This document shows positions 38,759 to 50,335 of a stretch of DNA of 64,000 nt, in pieces. The stretch spans positions 56,256,435 to 56,320,434 of the forward strand of contig OZ024855.1 in NCBI GenBank assembly GCA_964017155.1. The letters run 5' to 3'. The translations under genes and the position numbers were made by a program. Numbering within the stretch: the first letter of the stretch is position 1; each line of letters begins with the position of its first letter. The notes below the pieces were generated by a model. That model was not told the DNA's origin. It searched no databases and saw only the letters and a program-made list of their open reading frames with translations. Origin of the DNA: Oasisia sp. SBJ-2009 (Eukaryota; Annelida; Polychaeta; Sabellida; Siboglinidae).

Positions 38759-38841
38759 GTACAGTAATCATCACTGTACTTGTGTCAGAGTACAGTAGTT
38801 AGCACTGTACTTGTATCCAAGTACAGTAGTTGGCACTGTAC
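38759..38841. repeat. Three tandem GTACAGT hairpins
   Basis: Three 31-bp units start at 38759, 38790 and 38821, each with GTACAGT and its reverse complement ACTGTAC separated by 7 nt. In RNA each unit could fold alone, or arms could pair between units. Confidence 0.85.
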
Positions 38842-39060
38842 TTACTTTACACAAACTCAACATTTATTATTGCTTTTGTAGATTTTATTTTACGTTCTCT
38901 ACAGTAATTGCGCAACAGTCGTGCAAATGGCTGCAGGAAGTTGTGTTGCATGATGGGACATTGGCACCAAGGTGATGACTTGCACGTTTGGAGCCACAAG
39001 CCAGTTGACAATAATGAAGTGTTGATTTTGTATCAAATAAATTATATACATGCAATGGAT

Positions 39061-40322
39061 GATAATAGTGTTGTTATTTCAACAAACTGCACCAGACATT
39101 CATACATATATCTTGATGTATGCAACACTATATTTTTAATTTTACTTTTGTAACATCCAGTAGTGATGCTGGTATATTTCACAATTTGCTAGACAACAAA
39201 TCTGTACCTATGACAGTTGTAGCTACATCATGTGGCCGGCTTACCACAATATAAACCATCATACAAATATAAAAAAGTTGTTCGGCTCTGTCTATGCAAC
39301 ATATTATTTTACATACTTATCAATAATTGCATATGATCAGTGAACAGCTCATAAAACACAAGTTTGCCTAGTGACACATCATTATTTACAATTACACCAC
39401 CAAACTATGATGTTATGGAACATTCTAAGTTGCTATTACCAAGAACAAAGGTAGTTTAAATCAATTAACCTAGGGCAAGAGCAATTTTAATTAAGCAAAG
39501 CTCAAGGAAACCATTTTTTTTTTAAACGTTTACGTAAATACAAGTTTTACAAAATGCTTTTTGGGCTGTTTGGAGATAACAACATGAGACCTGAGTATAA
39601 ACTACCAGGTTATGTACATCCTACTGCCCAGATGTTTCAACAAAGAAATATTTGAATTCAGCAGTTCCAGATTTACCAATATGTTGTTTTTATTAAAAAA
39701 TCTTGTACAGAAAACTAGGATAATTGTGGATTAATGTTATGGCTTAATGCGTACAGAATTATGTCTGACTTGACAGCAACAAAATAGTCTGTTCATTTTA
39801 GGCAGTCAGCATGTTATAACAGAAAATTATAGTTTACACCATGTATCGTGATTTTACAATAAAACCAGATTGAAAAACACGCATTAAAGTGACACATTTA
39901 AACAAAGCATGAAGAGAGAATGGTTTCGTCTCAATCAATCTGATTCTACTAACAAGGATGTTTCAGTGATTCTGGTAAACGGAGTCTGCAGCATTATTAG
40001 TTGATATATTTACTAACCGGGCATGGAACTTCAAATAATTATTTCCAATTCGCAAACATCATGTTTCATAAATAACGGTTGGCCAAAATAAAAACAGCCA
40101 AATCTTAGTAAGCGATGATGTTATCGGCACAGCTTATCTTCCACGTTTTGCAAGGTGATCTGCCGTAATCTGCAGCACCCCCTGGTGAGCAAAGATGGTT
40201 GTATGTTTCTGGGTATACAAAAACCTATACATATCGTGTAAAGTGTCTCAACAAAATGTCTCATCCGTTAAGACAAAGAGGTAACAACAGCGATTACAAT
40301 GTCTTGTTTCTATTAAAGTGTG
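39061..40322. other. Intergenic between convergent genes, nothing recognised
   Basis: AT-rich sequence without exon, repeat or RNA signals that I can support. Confidence 0.5.
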
Positions 40323-40826
40323 TTAAAGCGACATGGTCCATTCGTGGCTTTTTATTTTTATTGCAAAATCATGTTATATGGTATAAATTAGACCTATTAT
40401 AGCATAAAAACAGTCAAAATATGTTTTCATGTACCATTTAGGGGTTGAAAATAGACGCAGTAAGGGGTGCTTAACTCTGTTTACACATCGACCACGAGGC
40501 GTTTTCGAAACCATTGTAGGTGTGGCTAAAAGCCCAGGAAATGCATGATCACGCGATGCAGTATCACATGAACACAAGTTGATGTCACTAACGCCACAGC
40601 CAGTCAGGTGCACAGCTCCCAGTTGGTAAAGGTCAAAGGGTGGGTGTCACTCGCGGTGATTTGAGTGACAGCGTATATAAACATTCGATGTTTAACATTA
40701 CAAAATCAGTTTTGTTTCGATAAAACATTTATTGGCAGTCAGGACGCTACAATAGTTATAACTTATACTGGTTAACATGATTGTGTAATAAAAATTAAAA
40801 GCCACGAACGGACCATGTCGCTTTAA
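40323..40826. mobile_element. TTAA-flanked MITE with ~40-bp TIRs
   Basis: TTAA at 40323-40326 and 40823-40826 flank near-perfect inverted repeats of about 40 bp. Left starts AGCGACATGGTCCATTCG and right, reverse-complemented, AGCGACATGGTCCGTTCG; both run on through GTGGCTTTT to TTTTTATT. The 496-bp interior has no transposase. TTAA duplications occur in piggyBac and Kolobok. The termini begin with AG, not the CC typical of piggyBac, so a Kolobok-like origin is favoured. Confidence 0.85.
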
Positions 40827-41345
40827 TTACACAGCCTAGGTCTATTTAATCCGATCTCTCACACAATGCACTCACACACACACAATCAAGATAATTATGC
40901 AAATGCTCTGGATGGCAGCTGCATTCATGCGTACTCTATAATCTTACAACCTATCACTTAAATATTTACAGTGCAGTGCATCTTTGATATGACTTTATAT
41001 ACAACCAGTAGTCGCCATTCAGGACACAGCAGCCCAGCCCCAAAGTAGTAGTGTCATTACATGTGGGCAGACGTGCCTGTGTACACTGTACTGCCCAGTG
41101 GAATCAAATTCACCAAGCTGTTGGAAAAACACATTTATCAGGCATCTTATCACTATTTCAGAAGCATTGTTTTGGTTGTTTGATAATCATTAAGTGTTCA
41201 ACATAAATCCAATTCCCAAAACACAGTCTATTCTTATTTTTTACAGACTTACATTGGCAAATTAGATTATTCATACAGGATACTGAATGCCACCCTGACG
41301 ATTTTACAGGATATATTTTATGACCATAGGTAATTTATTAACTTA

Positions 41346-41351
41346 TTTATT
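41346..41351 (-). terminator. RRAGC: Candidate RRAGC poly(A) signal
   Basis: Minus-strand AATAAA lies about 260 bp past the stop; a second copy is at 41334-41339. Confidence 0.45.
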
Positions 41352-41608
41352 CTGTGTACATGTTATTATTTCAGTCACGTTTTGGCACAATGCGATCAGC
41401 CTAGAACTGAAAGTAACATACAGCCTAGTTTACTGTTATAGATCAACAAAGCATCCCCAAGTCTCGCATTCAAAGTCTCGCGTGAATTCTCCCGTTACTT
41501 CACAGCCATTACATAACAGTTCATGGGCAAGGCTTCTGCATCCGGTATGGCGACCATAACAACATGTCCGCCTGACAAATGACCTTAACCTAACACGACA
41601 CGCCCAAC

Positions 41609-44600
41609 CTATGACAGCACATCGGACGTGTGACCTTGACCTACGAGTCCGTTACTCTGTATTGTGGCGGTGTCGTTTAAATCCGGCGGCAGTTTACTCA
41701 GTGCTGCCATCTTGTGTTGCACTTCAAACACCTCCTGTATGGCTTTGCGGAAGCAGTGGAAATTGTAGTCTATGAGTCCTGCAACCAACGAAGACAACAG
41801 TCGGTACGGTACATACAACGAGTGGGGAGCAGGGACTCCATGCTTGACTGCATGTTTGAGTGTCACGCTATCGATCAAGGTGATGGTGGTTTGATTCCAC
41901 TTTCCCCCACCTTAGGCAATTTCATTCACCTCACGCTCTAGTCGCTAAGACTGTCGTTTAAAGACATTCCTAGCCTATCTGCCACAGCTCCTTGACGTAT
42001 CAATTCCAATACAATCTGCCATGGTACTGTGTGGTGATTTTTTTGGCAAGTTTGTTCATTCTACATTGCTCTAATTCACTCAGCTGTATAAATGAATACC
42101 TGGCTATAGACAGTGATGAACAGTTGTGTATGACTAGCTTTCAAGCAGCACATGGCTGGATACATCCCAGAGCTACTGAGATGGTGTATGACTGACATGA
42201 TCTGCCAGGGAGTAAAGAGAGGTGAGGACATGGAGAATGTCGACACGGTATCTGACCTGTGTCACATACCTTGTCTCTCGAAGCTGTCCTCCCGTAGAAT
42301 GCAGACGACAGCGAGGTACCTGTTGACTTCCCTCAGGTACAAGATGGTGGCATTGTTGAGTCTGATGATGGACGACGACTGACTGTCAAACGTCTCATTG
42401 TCTCCATCCTCCTTGGCTCTGAAAGCAGGCAACGAATTGATGCAGACAATGTACAGCTTTTAACAAGATGTCAATCCTGCCCTAAGACCCGGTGTCGATA
42501 CTGACTTATGCAAACTTCAAAAATATATCTAAGCCACTCTCCCGAGATATTTGTGAATGTTTATGAAAAACCAACATGTCTAGCATTTACACACAAGAGA
42601 AAATTATATATGTATTGTAATGACGGTATCTACAAATTTGAACACTTAAAAACAATTAAACTTTCAACTGTCTGAAACCATAACAACAACATTTATTATT
42701 TCCGATATCTAAAAACATACCATGATTACAGTCACTAAGTAGTGTTTGCATTTAGACATATTTTTTTAAAAGTTTTGTCTGAAAAACATAGTGTCCAAAC
42801 AGTCATCATGGTAGGTCATTCATTCCATCACATAATAGATGCGAACGTGATCACGCGGTTACATACCGAAGAAAACACAAGATGGCAGCAACCACACATG
42901 TTGATGGATCGTTTACTTCAGCCACTTTATCCCTGGATATATTGTGTTTAAAACCGAGGGTATCCCCGACTCCAACCAAGGGAGATACAGCTGTATAAGG
43001 AATCCGAACATAAATCTAGGCGTCTTGGACTCATTGCCTGCCTTAAAAAGTCAAAGCCTGCATTGTCACGAAAATATTTTCAGATTGTTGTACTAGGACC
43101 TTTGTAGCCTTATTAACAAGATCCCTATAAAGCAAGGTTCAAAACATTTGCTTCTCTACTATAAAACAAGATCTAACCAAGAAATATGATCTTACCCGTA
43201 TATACAGGAAATATCGATGACAACATCGATCATGTCACAACACAGTTCGTAGGACTGCATGTCTACAGGGGAGCAATCGGTCGCGATGTAGATTTTACTG
43301 ACCACGTCAAATAAAAACGCTTTCTCAATACCAGAATTCTGGAACAGAAAAACGAATGTGAAAGGTTTCTCCGATTGAGATGTTACAGTCCTTATGTTAT
43401 TCTTGAATTAACTGTCATATCTCTTAAACTGCTCACCCCCTCTTCACCTAATTTTCACAGTGCCTAATAACATGAATAGAATTTCATGTAAAATACTAAT
43501 GAATTTCCATGACAGTAACCATAGTTACCACATATCATAAATATCACCCATCAATATAGATAGTACAAGTTACAATTGTAAGTTTCAATTCTACTAAATT
43601 AAAAATATATCTGCATATATAATAAATTCCACTTTACAAAATGCAATTTTAAATTATCATCTCCATTTCAAACTTAGAGACAATAATAAGACTCACAGTC
43701 ACATTCAATTCTACAATGTTTTATTTACATTTAAAAACATATCCACAACCATTTTTAACCATCAGGTATTATTAAAATTTCTTTATTGCTCATTCAGAAA
43801 GTCAAACTGCAACACTTTAATAAAATTCAAGTTCATTGGCCGTGTCTGCTGTCAGAATTTATGTCAATTCTAAAAAAACATCAAATTCCATTCTATTACA
43901 GATTAGGCCTGCGTATGGGGGTGGAAGGCTGACTTACTGAGATGAAGATGTTGAGGAGATTCTCAAGTGTTGGCAGCTGTGGAATTAGCCTCTGGACAAC
44001 TTTGCTGAATGCCTCAAAGATCGAATGATCATAAATACTGGTCAAGTAGAAACTGAAACAAAGGAGTTCACATATTGTACATGTGACACGTGACGCCTAC
44101 GACATCAGGAAACTCTAAGTAATATTTATTTTTTTAAACAATAAAATATATATTTATACAGAAAAACACCAAGTATAATTGAATCAGCTTACTTCTAATC
44201 ATTGTGTTGAAGTTAAAATATCCAATGGGAGTTATATATTCAACTACCCCACTGATCTGGGAAGCTGAAGTTCAACCATATCATCTATTGACACCACACT
44301 ACACCGAACATGACACTGTAAACGTGACACTGTAAACGTGACACTGTAAACGTGACACTGTAAACGTGACACTGTAAACGTGACACTGTAAACGTGACAC
44401 TGTAAACGTGACACTGTAAACGTGACACTGTAAACGTGACACTGTAAACGTGACACTGTAAACGTGACACTGTAAACGTGACACTGTAAACGTGACACTG
44501 TAAATGTGACACTGTAAACATGACACTATAAACATAACACTATAAACATGACACTGTAAACATGACACTCACTTGAGATTAATACTATCGAAGCCGATGT

Positions 44601-47600
44601 CCGCCAGTTCATCGTTCGCCCTCTGGTGGATGTCTCGTTGCGTCTCGATTTTGTAATCGTCGGACAGCCCGTCAACTTTGTGAATGAACACCTCGAACTT
44701 GATGCCCGGGTTGACTTTGTAGGCTCGTGTTACCGTCTCATGGAGGCTTTGGAGTGCGCTCGTGTAGTCGTCCTACACAACAGATATATCACCAACTAGT
44801 CACAGTTGCGATCCTATGGGATAATATTAATAATGCATTTCTTATATAATAGGAATACATGTTCTAACTTTTAATAACAACCATTCTTCAGTCGTAAAGT
44901 GTATATATCGTAACGTAAAACACTACAACCTACAAAAGGTAGTCCAATTATGCTTTGTATTTGTACAGAAAATCTATATTTTGCTGATGCTATCCTGGTA
45001 TATTCTACTACACTTTTACAGCTACTGCTATATACAAAACTGACCGTTCCGCGCCATTTCTGTTCATTACCTGTGCATCGATGACAAATATCAGTGCTCC
45101 ACACCCTCTAAATATCATCTCGGAGTCAAAAGTCGGATGGAAGAAGTCTATCTGACCGGGAAAGTCCCATATTTGAAATTGCACAAATGAGCTGTTGCTG
45201 ACATCTGAAATGAAGGTAACAGATTATTCATGGGATTTATAGTAAACAGGACACATATAATAAACATTAATTTTATTTCAACGAATTTACCATAATTCAG
45301 TTTTCCACGAGAAGTTTGACAGACTAAACACGTCAAATACTTCCGACCACGACTGCTTCAGATGGACTGGTTTGTTTTCTTTTAAAAACAAAGCTCCCTC
45401 GTGTATTGAAGTAATGTTGTTAATATTACAACCAATGTGATGACACTCTGTGGTCTGCTGCATCAGGTTTAACAAACCAGAGACAGTGTTTACAGTTTGA
45501 ACATCGTTTCTGCAAAATTTTCAATTTCTAAACAAAACTTTCAATTTCCAATTTCTTTGGTAAAAAGCGCTCAGATTATAAACAAAACGTTCAATTAAAT
45601 AAAATAAAATAATTATTGGCACATGTTGTAGAGACAGGTTTCCCTAGTGCGCAGATGCACTTGACACTCACAACGAACTGATCTAATTGATTAAGATATT
45701 ACACTAATAACAACGATAATAATCATTGCATGGCAAAGTGAGGGTCGTGGTACAGTTGGTCCTGTTTTAATACAAACATTATTCACTTATAGTTTGTGGA
45801 AAATGTGGAGTTGTGTGGAAATATTTCTGTGAATTCAGTATGCCCCTGACATTCGCGTGAACTCAACCTCAGCCTAGAATCTCAGTTTTGCTCCTTAAAG
45901 GAACATGCAACCCAAAAAGTAAAAATTGCTTAAACCATTAAACAATGTTCATTGAATCATATCCCATATTTTGTTATTTTTTTCTGAAATTATTTGTTAA
46001 CTTTTAAGGATAATTAGTGAACCTCCCTGGAGGCTGACATTTTGGACATTTCGCCTGTGGTCGTGTGACGTCACAGATCCACCACCGCTAGCGCCTCGGG
46101 TGGGCAAAACAAAACGAATTCTTCACGTACCCACTGAGTCTGAGATATATTCATCCATTTAATTAGTTACAGAGCGTTAGCTATAAAAAAAAACCGCCGT
46201 CCCTTATAATATAAACATTCATAAAGAATAGGATAAAGAATAATGATGCTCAAGTAGAGACTGCAACAAAGGAAATCGCGCAATCCATTTTGGACTTGGT
46301 TGGTTCGACGGAGCTTAATAACTTTTATTATCGCCCACTTTCATATGTAAACAAATCCAACTAATTATTCCAGTCGACCGTCGCGCAATGAATATTTTAC
46401 TAATCATTGATTTTTATTATAATAAAGGAAATACATTGAATGATATTCTAGTACCCCATATATAGTATTTGCATACATTAAGTTCGTCCCTTTTGCGAGA
46501 CCCTTCTTCGCGTGCAACACCGACCCTTCGCTTCGGCCCCGAACTTTTCGTTCTGTGCACAAATTCAGTGTGGACAGTATAGCTTCGTTCAACAGTCGTC
46601 TTTCACCCAATCCCGGCAACCTGTGTTCCATATCAATGGTGACATGGTCCTGGCAAACCATTTTCCGGTTGAAATTGAATGTTTCCACTGTATGACTCAT
46701 ACCTATATTGTGGAGCCATTTGATCGCCAACTCGCCCTTCGACAGCGTGCTTCGTAGATAATTTATTGGCATTTGGACAAATCTCATTCCTTTCACGGAC
46801 TCTTCTCCTGCCTTCTTTTGATATCCGTATGCTTGATATTCAAGCACTTCATTATCACAAGACTCACAAAACAACTCGATTCATGTCGCTATGCTAGTGT
46901 TTACATATTACGCTACGCCTATATCGCTGAGGTGGTGGACCGCCTACGTCACACTCACGCATTCTCTCGCGTTAATCTTCGTGAGTTCCCCGTGAAATGG
47001 GCAACAATGGCAGCGCCCATGGTCAGTGAAAATGCACGTTTCAAGATTAATTTTATGATGTATAACATTCTTACAAAATTAAACAAAAAATACATGTGTT
47101 ACAATATTCTATCATGAATAGTATGTGGGAATTGGGGGGATTTTAACGCATTTTCAACACCATGGTTGCATGTTCCTTTAATAATTTATCAGTGATTTTG
47201 TGTACTATAATTATCAATACCATGAGAAACGTTTGGCAGCATGTCATGGAAATAATGTCCTATGTCATTTTTTAAATACCATTGTGTCTAGTGATGGATT
47301 TTCCTTACTGGCTCATTATGTTTGAGTTAAACAGGCAGAACCATCCTCACCATCTTTGATGATCTTTGTGGTGCTTTCAAGAAACAGGGTTTCATTGGGT
47401 GACATCTTGTGAAACACGACTTTCTGGATAGACGATTTCCCACTTCTACAAACAACACAAGCATACGGACATCATCATCACCACAAATCATCTTCAACAC
47501 TGGCATTTTGGGAATATTTTGGCTAAGGGCATCTTCTTCTTATGGTTAGCTCATCACTCTATGTTAGCCACATGTTTGTGACTAGAGTATTGTCGAGCTT

Positions 47601-50335
47601 GGTTTTCAGAGTTGTACTTCTCTATAATTAGTGAGTCCACTTCAGGTTACACATTTACCCCCTGTATGGGATCTTTTACTTCCCCTGGCATAGACACCAG
47701 ATAGATGGGACCACCGGCTTTTAGTGTCTCTTCCGAAAGACACAGGCAATGTGGGGTGAAAGAAATTCCATTTTTCAAAACGGCGATAGGTGGGACTGAA
47801 TCACCATCCCCTCGATTGACAGTCCGGTGCTCTACCGTGTGACCACCGCTCCTCCCTGAACTCATTTCTTCTGTATAAAGGTAACATTTAAATGCCTATA
47901 ACTAGAACTGGCCCAATATGCAGATAAAAATTACTGGTGGACAAAATCTGTAACGTTTGGATGACACTATATATCCCTAGTTGGTATAAATGTCCCAGTA
48001 ATAATGTCCCCCAAATGGATGTAACTCCACGGCACATGTATGTAACAGCCCCCTGTAACAGCCCCCTACCTCTGTCGCCCCATCAGCAGTATGCGGGGTT
48101 TGTTGTCGGCCGAGGGGCCCCCAGCAGCCTCACTGTCGTACTCATCCGGTCCACCGTACCGGAAGTCTTTTGGAAACGACCCAACGTTGATGCCCTGTGG
48201 ACCAGGAAAGGCTTCCTCCTCCCCTTCATACGACTGCAACAGAAGACAACAGTTTAAGAGTTCATCTGTGACCTACTCTGAGAAAGTACGTCATCTTACC
48301 TCAGCTCCCTGTCCCTCAGGTGAACATTTGTAAACACTGATATGACGGTATTAATACATAAACTATCATGTCTGACACAGAGACATCACACATATCTGAT
48401 TTTGACCCCCACAAATTAAAGTAATCTTGGTACTAGATATGGTGTTTCAGGTTATATTTTGTTCTCTATACACTGCTTGAGTCATATGGATTATCAATAC
48501 TACAAAAGACAAGGTAGTGCCTGTCATTTCAAAGGCGATTAACAATGAAGAGATCAAAAAAGCTGCAAACAAATTTAATATTCCATACATCTGAATTTTA
48601 ATACAGATCTAAAACTTGTTTGAAATATGTCAAGTGGTCAACGTTACAGATTTGGTCAATTAAATGTATATATTTAATTGACTAACATAATTTACAATAC
48701 CTTTAACCGACATTCTTGGTTCTTAACCAATTTTGGCTAGGCCAATATGACCAATCACAATGCATCATTTCAGGTACAGCTATACAAAAAAGTGGAAATA
48801 TATATTAAGATAAAATTGTATTTCACTCATTTCTAGTTGTCTAAAGATTTGGCCAACCTTATCCCTATGTCAGTGAAAATGACTGCATTTCACCAATATG
48901 CTGACTTGCCGAGACTGATGCAGGTATGTTATGATGCCCTAACATGTACAACTTTATTTCATCCTGCACCTTTTGTATAATCAATTATTTGTTGCAAGGT
49001 AAGAAATAGATTTGGGCAGAACATGGGGGGGGGGGTAATGTTACAAATAATGTTGCTTAGCAGTGTAAAGAAAATATTTCTTGTACAGTGTTCAGAATAA
49101 TTGTAAATATCAGTGTATGTAAATAATCTAGGCCAATCTACATTCTTACAGGGTCTAACTGGTTCTCTTTAGGCTTCTAGGTTCTGGTGTCTCTTACGCC
49201 AGCTCTTACATATAATTTATAATGGCATCAGATAGAACAGTTCCTATTCCTAACAATGAAATCCTTAAGTACTTGGTGTAGTGTAGTGTAGTATATAGAA
49301 TTGTAATTGGATGTGTTTTCCACAGCTTATGTAATTTCACCTCAACTAATTGCCCTGATGGAGCCTTGCGTGCATGTGTTGTGGACAACTTACATTCCAC
49401 AAAATCTGCTTTATAAATATTGTGTTCTAATCTTTTAATGGCATCTTTCTTGAAATATTTGTAGATGCTGCGTTCTTGTGTATGAGTCACTATCCGTTAA
49501 TATTCAAAAATTGATGAGTGCTAAATCATATGTTTCTGTTATAATTTCACACATTTCGGACACTTCTCCTCTGAGGTGGCAATGTGTTAAAGTAGGTAGT
49601 CTCTATTTGTATCAAACTTTGTTATAATTAAAACCAGGAATGCATTAGGATGCTCTCTGTTTTTTTTAAAGAATTATAATGTGCATTTTAAAGAATTATA
49701 ATGTGCAAAATTGAGAATGGAATCCATACTTTATTAGGATATTCTATAATTGTACATGGATAATACTTATTTTTTATAGAAAAATACTGTATATAGATGA
49801 GAGTGAGTGTACAACGAATTAACCCCATAAATGTATTGGCTACATTGGCAATATAAGACACCTTTACCACGGTTACTTACAAGCAGCACCACTAGTATTA
49901 TTTCTCTAGAAACTTAATAGGACGACAGTTTACTTGCCTTCTTTATATCCATTGACACTGCCATTACAGTTTATATATCTGACCCTAATTTTAGTTCTTT
50001 AAATATCAGAATGTCAAGGTAATTCATGACTTAATTATTATAACAGAAGCTAGAGCCTAAGCCAGACTCAGCTGTCAGTGACAGTGTAGTATCTCTGTCA
50101 CTGACAGTGACAGCGCTCTTCCACTTACTCTTACGACGTTCTAATCTAGTCGACTGTCTAGACAGAGGTCCAAATTAATGGCAAAACTCAAAATTAAGTG
50201 AGACAACGTATTCAATGTCATAATTAGTTTTTACAGTATTGTTTGTTTTGAAAATTGCTTTGGCTTCAACCTTGTGAAAAGCAATACATCGCTCTAGTTA
50301 TACATTTAAAAGTTATAAGTCGCAGTACTTACCAT
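41609..50335 (-). CDS. RRAGC: Rag GTPase, RagC/RagD type
   Basis: RagC/D pairs with RagA/B on the lysosome to recruit mTORC1 in response to amino acids. Nine exons on the minus strand join in frame to 390 codons: 50335-50333 (ATG only), 48233-48070, 47445-47351, 45204-45071, 44772-44573, 44052-43938, 43338-43196, 42418-42270, 41778-41609. Visible motifs are the P-loop GRQRSGKSS (53-61), WDFPGQ (100-105), HKVD (163-166), [19 protein letters not shown], then the C-terminal roadblock/longin-like domain ([19 protein letters not shown] onward) and [14 protein letters not shown]. Length is close to human RagC (399). [10 protein letters not shown] near residue 19 resembles RagC more than RagD, but a single pre-duplication orthologue of both is likely. 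All junctions use GT-AG and no break was found. Confidence 0.96.
41840..42225 (+). mobile_element. tRNA-derived SINE, copy 2
   Basis: A B-box-like GGTTTGATTCC lies at 41888-41898. The body from 42066 matches SINE copy 1 at 34702-34870, ending GATCTGCCAGGGAGTAAAG. The A-box is not clear. It lies in RRAGC intron 8, antisense to the gene. Confidence 0.55.
44309..44569. repeat. 14-bp minisatellite at RRAGC exon 5 donor
   Basis: About 18.6 copies of ACGTGACACTGTAA (+ strand). In RRAGC sense the array starts 4 nt after the exon 5 boundary (44573) and overlaps the donor GTGAGTGTCATG. Units nearest the exon carry ACAT or ATAA variants while the far units are uniform. Confidence 0.95.
45895..47181. 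mobile_element. TTAA-flanked DNA transposon in RRAGC intron 3
   Basis: Perfect 18-bp inverted ends TTAAAGGAACATGCAACC (45895-45912; reverse complement at 47164-47181) include TTAA target duplications. Looser similarity continues inward for about 20 bp. The element is 1.29 kb, has a CpG-containing interior, and carries one minus-strand ORF. TTAA plus AG-starting termini plus a possible THAP domain point to the Kolobok superfamily rather than piggyBac. It is too short for a full transposase, so it is non-autonomous. Confidence 0.85.
46404..46874 (-). CDS. THAP-like ORF inside the TTAA transposon
   Basis: A frame of about 156 codons has its first ATG codon at the Met of KGMRFVQMP. The order CESC ... 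FVQMP ... IKWLHNIG ... VCQDH resembles the C2CH THAP zinc-binding fold (Cys pair, aromatic-x-x-P, Trp, then C-x2-H). The spacing from the Cys pair to the C-x2-H (67 residues) is longer than usual, and the frame before the first ATG may not be translated. Kolobok transposases often carry THAP domains. It may be a truncated transposase 5' end or a repurposed binding protein. Confidence 0.35.
   Translation of the reverse strand: MFCESCDNEVLEYQAYGYQKKAGEESVKGMRFVQMPINYLRSTLSKGELAIKWLHNIGMSHTVETFNFNRKMVCQDHVTIDMEHRLPGLGERRLLNEAILSTLNLCTERKVRGRSEGSVLHAKKGLAKGTNLMYANTIYGVLEYHSMYFLYYNKNQ
47640..47862 (-). mobile_element. tRNA-derived SINE, second type
   Basis: The minus strand reads GTGGTCACACGGTAGAGC (A-box region), then GGTGATTCAGTCCC (B-box region). 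A body follows with CTTTCGGAAGAGACACTAAA and GGAAGTAAAAGATCCCATAC, a layout familiar from invertebrate tRNA-SINEs. It lies in RRAGC intron 2, in gene sense. Confidence 0.6.
48234..50332 (-). other. RRAGC: RRAGC intron 1
   Basis: A 2.1-kb intron separates the lone start codon from exon 2. It contains a short poly(G) run at about 49026 and a perfect inverted repeat at 50072-50107. No alternative coding exon is recognised. Confidence 0.7.
50072..50107. repeat. Perfect 13-bp inverted repeat
   Basis: CTGTCAGTGACAG (50072-50084), a 10-nt loop, and CTGTCACTGACAG (50095-50107), in RRAGC intron 1. Confidence 0.9.

Larger units (their letters stand above)
37649..39060 (+). other. LPIN: Lipin 3'UTR with poly(A) signal
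   Basis: This is non-coding sequence after the TGA at 37646-37648. The first AATAAA seen in sense is at 39036-39041, giving a 3'UTR of about 1.4 kb. It contains a degenerate 22-bp repeat array and three tandem hairpins. Confidence 0.5.

Noticed and set aside
44244..44568. [13 protein letters not shown] repeat ORFs on the minus strand
   Set aside because: Open frames created by the 14-bp minisatellite in an RRAGC intron.
46404..46874. Cassette exon of RRAGC
   Set aside because: RRAGC exons 3 and 4 already join in phase and match human RagC without an insertion; the ORF lies within a TIR-bounded transposon.
45895..47181. piggyBac element
   Set aside because: TTAA duplication fits, but the termini start AG rather than CC, and the ORF resembles THAP, which favours Kolobok.
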